Of a stretch of DNA of 6,553 nucleotides, positions 1 to 4,198 are shown one piece after another. The translations under genes were made by a program, and so were the position numbers. Within the stretch, counting starts at the first letter, position 1, and the number at the start of each line of letters is the position of its first letter. The notes beneath the pieces were generated by a model. The model did no database searches and was not told where the DNA came from. It worked only from the letters and a program-made list of their open reading frames with translations. Origin of the DNA: Candidatus Aenigmatarchaeota archaeon (GTDB lineage: Archaea; Aenigmatarchaeota; Aenigmatarchaeia; CG10238-14; SpSt-28); contig JAGDWU010000063.1 in the NCBI GenBank assembly GCA_023256115.1, forward strand, positions 1-6,553, read 5' to 3'.

Positions 1-380
1 GTAAGTATTTGGGGGTCAAAAGTCTTAACAACTTCTGCTGTTTTAAGAGAAACAGAAAAATCTGAAGGCATTCTCGGAAAAATAAATACTGCCTTTGGAT
101 TTAGTTTCTTTAAATAAAATTTTATAACTCTCCATTTTTTATTTGAAATGTCATTTAAGTGTCTTCTTATTAACTTTTCTTGATGAAGATAAGCTTTCTT
201 TGGAGGATAAAGAAAAGCCTGTGGTAACCTATCTAGTACCTCTGGGTTTAAAAATCTAGCATGTATGGAGTTATTTTCTAGAATTGTAGGAAAAAGTGCC
301 TCTTGAGGGAAAATTACAAAACTGACGCCATCCTTATACCATCTTGGAGGTCGAATAAATAACACATCAATATTATCCAT
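1..380 (-). CDS. Partial B12-binding radical SAM-like protein (N-terminus only)
   Basis: Translating the minus strand from an ATG at 380-378 gives 126 stop-free codons to the left window edge, so the gene is cut. The protein opens with a hydrophobic strand and a PP turn (DVLFIRPPRW, residues 5-14). A second segment follows (FPQEALFPTILENN, 24-37, then ARFLNPE, 41-47), and then KKLNPKAVFIFPRMPSDFSVSLKTAEVVKTFDPQIL cut short here by quoting only its ends: KKLNPKAVF at 91-99 and AEVVKTFDPQ at 115-124. This order (ILLINPP-like start, LDP-like strand, PDxVxIS-like strand, helix, HNP-like turn) is that of the cobalamin-binding Rossmann domain at the head of B12-dependent radical SAM enzymes, which methylate or rearrange unactivated carbons. 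The CxxxCxxC cluster motif would lie beyond the edge and is not seen, so the family call is an inference. It diverges from the gene at 427 with 46 bp between. The frame stays open upstream (a TTG lies at 422-420), so a slightly earlier start is possible. Its codons (CTT, CTA, GAG, CAG, GTC) differ from those of the genes to the right. Confidence 0.6.
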   Translation of the reverse strand, partial: MDNIDVLFIRPPRWYKDGVSFVIFPQEALFPTILENNSIHARFLNPEVLDRLPQAFLYPPKKAYLHQEKLIRRHLNDISNKKWRVIKFYLKKLNPKAVFIFPRMPSDFSVSLKTAEVVKTFDPQIL

Positions 381-426
381 AGCATATGTTTGAATTGAAA
401 TAAAAATTGGTTTGTAAAACAAGGAT
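381..426. promoter_or_regulatory. Divergent promoter region, radical SAM-like gene / PEP-synthase-like gene
   Basis: Only 46 bp separate two outward-pointing starts (380 minus, 427 plus), so both promoters must lie here or inside the genes. The one A/T-rich candidate is AAATAAAAATT at 398-408. Its centre is about 24 nt from the plus start and 23 nt from the minus start, the right distance for an archaeal TATA box driving transcripts with very short or no leaders in both directions. AAGGA at 421-425 looks like a Shine-Dalgarno core but is only 1 nt from the ATG, too close to work normally. The TATA assignment is inferred from position and composition. Confidence 0.35.
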
Positions 427-2331
427 ATGAAAATACTTTTACTTGAAGCAGAATTTCCATCCACTTTATCTATACTTCAATTTTATTCTAAATTAAAAGA
501 AGCGAAGATTGTATGCGCAACATCATCTAAGCTACCTATCCTCTTTTTTTCCAAATTCAAGAAGAATAGGAAGGTTCTGCGATATCCGGAACCTAAATAC
601 ATCTCATTCATTTCTTCAATAGAAAAGAAAAAGAGAATAAAGCTATTCCAAAAAGTTATCTGTCAAGTTGTAAAAGAAAATAAAATAGATTATATTTTTT
701 CCCAATCAGAAAACACTTTAATACCTCTTCTTCTAATTAGAAAAAGATTAAAAGCTTTTAGCATAAATTATTTACCAGAAAAACCAATTTCAATTAAGTC
801 AATTGAATTAGCAAAAATTTTAGCTAGATTTGTGTTAGAAAATAATTTAAATTATATAGAACAAATTGAAAATTCCAGTAATAATTTACTTTTAAGACTT
901 TTAAATAATTTACAAGTTGTTGCCTTAAATTTTGATTACGAAAGTATTAAAGCATTTTTTGAAGAATTAATCAAATTTAATAGAGTTATTGAAATAGATG
1001 ATGATAATTTAAAAGAATTTTTTGTTTTAATGCTGCTAAAAATTGGTTTAAAACCAGAAGTTATTGAAGATAAATTAATTTTTGATTCATCAAGAATAAA
1101 AAGATTGAATAGCAAAGTAAGATTTTCAGCTTTAATTAAAGATAGAGAAGACTTTGTTTATAATTTTGAAATTGATGCAGAAAACGAAATAAATAAAAAT
1201 TATGTTATATTATCAAAAAATTTTGTTCCAATAATTGTTTGTAATTCACATGCAGCAATAGTTAGCAGAGAGCTTGGAATAACTTGTGTTGTCGGAACTA
1301 GAGAGGCTACAAAAAAATTGAAGGATAATCAAATTGTTACAGTAGATGGATATAGAGGAAGAGTTTATGAAGGAATAGTAGAAGAATTAATTAAAGCTGA
1401 AAAATCAAAAGAAATTGAAGTTGAAGAAGTTAAAAAACTAAAAACAAAAACAAAAATTCTAATGAATTTAGGAGTTCCAGAAAAAATAAAAGAATATAAA
1501 CATTTACCATTTGATGGAATAGGATTAATGAGAATTGAATTTATAATCGGAAGTTACGTAAAATATCATCCTAATTATTTAATAGAAAATAAAAGAGAGC
1601 TCGAATATGTAAATAAATTAGCTGAAGGAATTGAATTGGTTGCAAAAGAAATTTATCCAAGGTTTGTTGTTGTTAGATTTAGCGATTTCAAAACTAATGA
1701 ATATGCAAAATTAATTGGTGGAGAAAAATATGAGCCAAAAGAAAACAATCCAATGCTTGGTTGGCGAGGTGTTTCAAGATATATAAGCAAAGAATTTGAA
1801 AATGCATTTAGATTAGAATGCAGAGCAATAAAAAAAGTAAGAGAAAAATATAAAAATGTTTGGGTTATGCTACCTTTTGTTAGAACAGTTTGGGAAGTAG
1901 AAAAAGTTTTAAAAATAATGGAAGAAGAAGGATTAAAAAGAAGTAAAGATTTTAAAGTATGGGCTATGGCAGAAGTTCCAAGTATAATATTTTTGGCCGA
2001 TAAATTTGCTAAATATTTTGATGGTTTTTCAATTGGTTCAAATGATTTAACACAATTAATTTTAGGAGTAGATAGAGATAGCGAAATTTTAGCTAAAATG
2101 GGATATTTTGATGAAAGAAATGAAGCAGTTTTAAGAGCAATAGAAATGTTAATTAATACTGCACATAAGCATAAATTAACAGTTAGTATTTGCGGTCAGG
2201 CTCCAAGTATTTATCCTGAATTTACAGAATTTTTAGTTAAAGCTGGGATTGATTCGATTAGTGTAAATCCAGATGTTGTTGTTAGAACCAGAAAATTAGT
2301 TTATGAAATTGAGAAAAAATTAAAATTATAA
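427..2331 (+). CDS. PEP-synthase-like protein: phosphohistidine and PEP-barrel domains, no canonical ATP-binding domain
   Basis: The C-terminal ~280 residues are a complete PEP-binding TIM barrel of the phosphoenolpyruvate synthase type. Visible motifs are GIGLMRIEF (364-372), [11 protein letters not shown] (417-427), GGEKYEPKE (431-439), NPMLGWRG (441-448), LPFVRT (482-487), AEVPS (515-519), [11 protein letters not shown] (533-543) and SICGQAPS (587-594), whose Cys589 matches the catalytic cysteine. Before it is a swivel domain with [13 protein letters not shown] (272-284), where His275 is the expected phosphorylation site; the family's usual GG-x-T before S/C-H is replaced by VCN. PEP synthase makes PEP from pyruvate and ATP using an N-terminal PPDK_N domain of roughly 330 residues, for about 800 in all. 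Here only ~230 residues precede the swivel domain and none resemble PPDK_N. Residues 1-105 look like a Rossmann fold, similar in pattern to the opening of carbamoyl-phosphate-synthase-like ATP-grasp proteins. Residues 120-230 look mostly helical and I do not recognise them. Codon use shifts near residue 105-115. Without the ATP domain the normal reaction is doubtful: it may need a partner, be a PEP:histidine phosphotransferase, or be an artefactual chimera. Confidence 0.82.
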   Translation: MKILLLEAEFPSTLSILQFYSKLKEAKIVCATSSKLPILFFSKFKKNRKVLRYPEPKYISFISSIEKKKRIKLFQKVICQVVKENKIDYIFSQSENTLIPLLLIRKRLKAFSINYLPEKPISIKSIELAKILARFVLENNLNYIEQIENSSNNLLLRLLNNLQVVALNFDYESIKAFFEELIKFNRVIEIDDDNLKEFFVLMLLKIGLKPEVIEDKLIFDSSRIKRLNSKVRFSALIKDREDFVYNFEIDAENEINKNYVILSKNFVPIIVCNSHAAIVSRELGITCVVGTREATKKLKDNQIVTVDGYRGRVYEGIVEELIKAEKSKEIEVEEVKKLKTKTKILMNLGVPEKIKEYKHLPFDGIGLMRIEFIIGSYVKYHPNYLIENKRELEYVNKLAEGIELVAKEIYPRFVVVRFSDFKTNEYAKLIGGEKYEPKENNPMLGWRGVSRYISKEFENAFRLECRAIKKVREKYKNVWVMLPFVRTVWEVEKVLKIMEEEGLKRSKDFKVWAMAEVPSIIFLADKFAKYFDGFSIGSNDLTQLILGVDRDSEILAKMGYFDERNEAVLRAIEMLINTAHKHKLTVSICGQAPSIYPEFTEFLVKAGIDSISVNPDVVVRTRKLVYEIEKKLKL

Positions 2332-2473
2332 CCATTGGGTTAATTAACAAAAAATATCACAAAAAGGAAAGAATGTAAAGATTGTAATAAAGTTAAGTAA
2401 AATTTTGATTTTTAGCAAAAATATTAAATTTTAGTTAATTGAAAGCTTTAAAAATTTAGTTTATTTAATTTTT
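2332..2473. other. Intergenic gap before trpS
   Basis: No credible small gene or RNA structure is visible in these 142 bp. The sequence is about 20% GC. It contains a 10-bp palindrome GTTAATTAAC at 2339-2348 just after the upstream stop, a T-rich run at 2402-2414 that could help end the upstream transcript (archaeal termination uses T-rich tracts), and at its right end the trpS promoter described separately. Confidence 0.5.
2441..2458 (+). promoter_or_regulatory. trpS promoter: BRE/TATA box
   Basis: A purine-rich GAAAG (2441-2445, BRE-like) is followed by TTTAAAAATTTA (2447-2458). The TTTAAA part lies 22-27 nt before the trpS ATG, the usual distance between an archaeal TATA box and the transcription start. 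This predicts a leaderless or nearly leaderless mRNA; no Shine-Dalgarno sequence is seen between the box and the ATG. The identical 12-mer lies at the identical distance (15 nt between) in front of the tRNA-Lys gene at 3771-3760, which strengthens the call. Confidence 0.7.
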
Positions 2474-3631
2474 ATGTCTAAAAAATCAAAGGTAACTCCC
2501 TGGGAAGTTGAAATTAAAGATGAAAACGATTATGAAAGATTAATTGAATTATTTGGAGTTTCTAAAATAGATGATAATTTATTAGAAAAAATAAAGAAGC
2601 ATACTAATGATTTGCACATTTTGCTAAAAAGAAAATTTTTTTATGCTCATAGAGATTTTGATAAAGTTTTAGATAGTTTTGAAAAAGGTGAGAAATTCTT
2701 TTTGTATACAGGTAGAGCACCAAGCGGAAAAATGCATATTGGACATTTGATTCCTTTCATTTTAACTAAATGGCTTCAAGAAAAATTTGATGCAAATGTT
2801 TATATTCAATTGCCAGATGAAGAAAAATTTTGGGCTAAAAAAGTTAATGATTATGAAAAAATAAAGGAATTAGCATATTATGAAGCAAAAATAATTGCAT
2901 CATTAGGTTTTGATCCAAATAAAACATTTATTTTCATTAATTCTGAATACATTAAAAATTTGTATTCAGCTGCAATTTATGTTGCAAGAAATATTAATTT
3001 TTCAACTGCAAAAGCTGTTTTTGGTTTTACTGGTGAAACAACAATTGGCTTAATATTCTATGTTTCATTACAAATAGTTCCAACTTTTTTTGAAAATTCT
3101 TATCCAGTTATACCTTGTGGAATTGATCAAGATCCATATTTTAGGTTGCAACGCGATATAGCAGAAAAGCTTGGATATAAGAAAGCAAGCACAATATTAT
3201 CAAAATTTGTTTGGGGATTAAAAGGACCATATACTAAAATGTCTGCTTCAGATCCTAGCACAACAATATTAATAGATGATGATTTTGAAACGATAAAACA
3301 AAAAATTATGAAATATGCATTTAGCGGCGGTCAACCAACTTTAGAATTGCACAAAAAGCTTGGTGGTAATCCAGATATTGATGTTTGCTTTTTTTGGCTC
3401 AGAGTTTTGTTTGAAGAAAATGATAAAAAGCTAAAGGAATTAGAAGAAAGTTATAGAAATGGAACGTTAACTACTGGCGAATTAAAAGAATATACAGCAT
3501 TGAAAATAAATGAATTTTTAGAAAAAATAAGAAAAAATATGAAATGGGCAGAAAATAATTTGCATAAATTTATGTATGATGGAAAATTAGCAAGCGAAAT
3601 GTGGAATTGGAAGTTTGAACCTAAAGTTTAA
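2474..3631 (+). CDS. trpS: Tryptophanyl-tRNA synthetase (archaeal/eukaryotic type)
   Basis: This cytoplasmic class I enzyme activates tryptophan with ATP and loads it onto tRNA-Trp. The 385 residues carry the archaeal/eukaryotic TrpRS pattern. TPWEVE is near the start (8-13) and FFYAHRDFDKVL lies at 55-66. The ATP-binding HIGH motif is within RAPSGKMHIGHLIPF (81-95; H88-I-G-H91). Further on come FGFTGETTIG (183-192), PCGIDQDPYFRLQRD (214-228), the KMSKS-equivalent KMSASDPS (255-262), AFSGGQPT (282-289) and LGGNPDIDV (296-304). The loop before HIGH is one residue shorter than the common PSSGSMHLGH form. No WHEP or other appended N-terminal domain is present. The last ~18 residues form a tryptophan-containing tail (MWNWKFEPKV) beyond the usual end of the anticodon-binding helices; I do not recognise it. 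The ATG at 2474 fits the domain start and the promoter spacing. The gene stands alone: 142 bp follow the upstream gene, and a convergent tRNA lies 24 bp downstream. Confidence 0.96.
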   Translation: MSKKSKVTPWEVEIKDENDYERLIELFGVSKIDDNLLEKIKKHTNDLHILLKRKFFYAHRDFDKVLDSFEKGEKFFLYTGRAPSGKMHIGHLIPFILTKWLQEKFDANVYIQLPDEEKFWAKKVNDYEKIKELAYYEAKIIASLGFDPNKTFIFINSEYIKNLYSAAIYVARNINFSTAKAVFGFTGETTIGLIFYVSLQIVPTFFENSYPVIPCGIDQDPYFRLQRDIAEKLGYKKASTILSKFVWGLKGPYTKMSASDPSTTILIDDDFETIKQKIMKYAFSGGQPTLELHKKLGGNPDIDVCFFWLRVLFEENDKKLKELEESYRNGTLTTGELKEYTALKINEFLEKIRKNMKWAENNLHKFMYDGKLASEMWNWKFEPKV

Positions 3632-3651
3632 AGTTTTAGTTGTTTAAACTT
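3624..3651. repeat. Perfect 9-bp inverted repeat at the trpS / tRNA-Lys convergence
   Basis: AAGTTTAAA (3624-3632) and TTTAAACTT (3643-3651) are perfect reverse complements around a 10-nt loop. The left arm contains the trpS stop codon (3629-3631), and the right arm ends 4 nt before the 3' end of the tRNA on the opposite strand. On the plus strand the loop is T-rich (GTTTTAGTTG); on the minus strand TTTT directly follows the tRNA. It sits where two convergent transcripts must end, so a bidirectional 3'-end signal is plausible. Archaeal termination mainly needs T-tracts rather than hairpins, and the stem is mostly A-T, so the role is inferred. Confidence 0.5.
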
Positions 3652-3655
3652 AAAA

Positions 3656-3744
3656 TGGGCCCGGCGGGATTCGAACCCGCGACCTACCGGTTTCGCTATA
3701 ATAATCTAAGAGCCGGCCGCTCTACCTGGCTGAGCTACGGGCCC
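3656..3744 (-). tRNA. trnK: tRNA-Lys(CUU) with a 15-nt intron
   Basis: The cloverleaf can be built base by base on the minus strand. The acceptor stem GGGCCCG pairs with CGGGCCC. The D arm is GCTC/GAGC with loop AGCCAGGTA (G18-G19 present). The anticodon stem is GCCGG/CCGGT with one G-U pair, the variable loop AGGTC, and the T arm GCGGG/CCCGC with loop TTCGAAT. The raw anticodon loop is 22 nt; removing 15 nt at the canonical 37/38 site leaves the 7-nt loop CTCTTAA, anticodon CUU, which reads the lysine codon AAG. The mature RNA is 74 nt with discriminator A73. CCA is not encoded, so a CCA-adding enzyme is needed. From memory, archaeal tRNA-Lys more often has G73, so A73 is slightly unusual. 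The high GC of the tRNA against AT-rich flanks is normal. The gene is convergent with trpS and divergent from the zinc-ribbon gene. Confidence 0.96.
3692..3706 (-). other. tRNA-Lys intron (15 nt, position 37/38)
   Basis: The insert GATTATTATAGCGAA lies between A37 (3707) and A38 (3691). It can be drawn as an archaeal bulge-helix-bulge splice site. The 5' bulge is U36-A37|G and the 3' bulge is AA|A, both cut after the second base. Between them lies a 4-bp central helix, C32-U33-C34-U35 against intron AGCG, with one U-C mismatch. The inner helix is only two A-U pairs closing a 4-nt loop. This is a minimal, relaxed motif of the kind cut by the tRNA splicing endonuclease. Shifting the cut by one base gives the same mature loop. 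Confidence 0.85.
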
Positions 3745-3789
3745 ATAATAAAAACCGCTTAAATTTTTAAAATATTAATAAAATATTTA
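3745..3789. promoter_or_regulatory. 45-bp divergent promoter, tRNA-Lys / zinc-ribbon-ef1b operon
   Basis: On the minus strand TTTAAAAATTTA (3771-3760) ends 15 nt before the first tRNA base, exactly as the same 12-mer ends 15 nt before the trpS ATG. Read on the plus strand, the overlapping element TTTTTAAAATA (3764-3774) lies 16-26 nt before the zinc-ribbon ATG at 3790, near the distance expected for a leaderless transcript. One A/T block therefore appears to serve both directions. No Shine-Dalgarno sequence is seen before 3790 (the bases just upstream are AAATATTTA). The call rests on position and the repeated 12-mer. Confidence 0.6.
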
Positions 3790-3951
3790 ATGATAAAATG
3801 CATTAGCTGTAACAAAATAATTCCGAATACAGAAAAGTATTCAAGATTCTTATGTCCAAATTGCCAAAAAACAGAAATAATAAGATGTTTAGCATGCAAA
3901 GCAAAAAATATTTCCTATACTTGTCCAAGCTGCAATTTTACTGGCCCATAA
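3790..3951 (+). CDS. Small zinc-ribbon protein, predicted RNA-binding and translation-associated (COG2888-like)
   Basis: This short gene encodes 53 residues: MIKCISCNKI at the start and CPSCNFTGP at the end. Four CxxC knuckles are evenly placed: C4-x2-C7, C22-x2-C25, C33-x2-C36 and C45-x2-C48, enough to bind two zinc ions. This size and four-knuckle pattern match the archaeal small zinc-ribbon family annotated as predicted RNA-binding proteins involved in translation. Genes of that family are commonly found directly before elongation factor 1-beta, as here. The stop TAA (3949-3951) is separated by one base from the ef1b ATG at 3953, so the two are almost certainly co-transcribed and perhaps translationally coupled. 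Codon use matches the neighbouring host-like genes. A molecular function is not established by the sequence; translation-linked RNA binding is inferred from family and context. Confidence 0.88.
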   Translation: MIKCISCNKIIPNTEKYSRFLCPNCQKTEIIRCLACKAKNISYTCPSCNFTGP

Positions 3952-3952
3952 A

Positions 3953-4198
3953 ATGGGAAAAGTAATTATTTCTGTAAGAATAGTTCCAGAGGATCAGAAT
4001 GAATTAGAAAAAATTAAAAAAGAAATAGTTGAAAAAATAAAGCCAGAAAAAATTTATGAAGAAGATTTTGTTTTTGGATTAAAAGCATTGAAATTTGAAA
4101 AAATAATAGATGAAAATGGTTTCAATGAATTTGAACAAATGCTATCAAATATTTACAAAAATTATGAGATAGAAAAGATAACTAGAGTTTTTATTTAA
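3953..4198 (+). CDS. ef1b: Translation elongation factor 1-beta (aEF-1B nucleotide-exchange subunit)
   Basis: This protein catalyses GDP/GTP exchange on elongation factor 1-alpha, recharging it for aminoacyl-tRNA delivery. The 81 residues begin MGKVIISVRIVPED, the typical opening strand of archaeal EF-1-beta. A helix follows (ELEKIKKEIVEKI, 17-29), then EEDFVFGLKALKF (36-48) with the conserved FGL-A core, and a last strand ending EIEKITRVFI (72-81). This is the beta-alpha-beta ferredoxin-like layout of the family. Archaeal members are usually about 86-92 residues, so this one is slightly short, the shortening being in the loops. It is the second gene of the unit with the zinc-ribbon gene, one base after its stop. 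Its 3' end overlaps the pheT stop region on the other strand by 8 bp. Confidence 0.92.
   Translation: MGKVIISVRIVPEDQNELEKIKKEIVEKIKPEKIYEEDFVFGLKALKFEKIIDENGFNEFEQMLSNIYKNYEIEKITRVFI

Noticed and set aside
421..425. AAGGA as a ribosome binding site for the gene at 427
   Set aside because: The spacing to the ATG is one base, far shorter than a working Shine-Dalgarno distance.
749..760. 12-bp palindrome TAAAAGCTTTTA at the composition boundary, considered as a recombination site
   Set aside because: Several 12-bp palindromes are expected by chance in 6.5 kb of such AT-rich DNA, and no paired copy or flanking repeat is visible.
1030..1032. ATG at 1030 as an alternative start for the PEP-synthase-like gene
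   Set aside because: It would give a 433-residue protein beginning just before the swivel domain, but the frame upstream is open with host-like codons back to about 780 and there is no promoter-like box at the right distance. It remains possible only if the upstream part is a chimera.
2332..2473. Possible small RNA or small gene between the PEP-synthase-like gene and trpS
   Set aside because: No stem with GC content, no start-to-stop frame with coding character (the ATG in AATGTAA stops at once), and no RNA-family pattern is visible.
3691..3712. Alternative splicing of the tRNA giving anticodon CGA (serine)
   Set aside because: It would need a non-canonical intron position, and the short variable loop excludes a serine tRNA. 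The 37/38 intron gives CUU and a bulge-helix-bulge fold.
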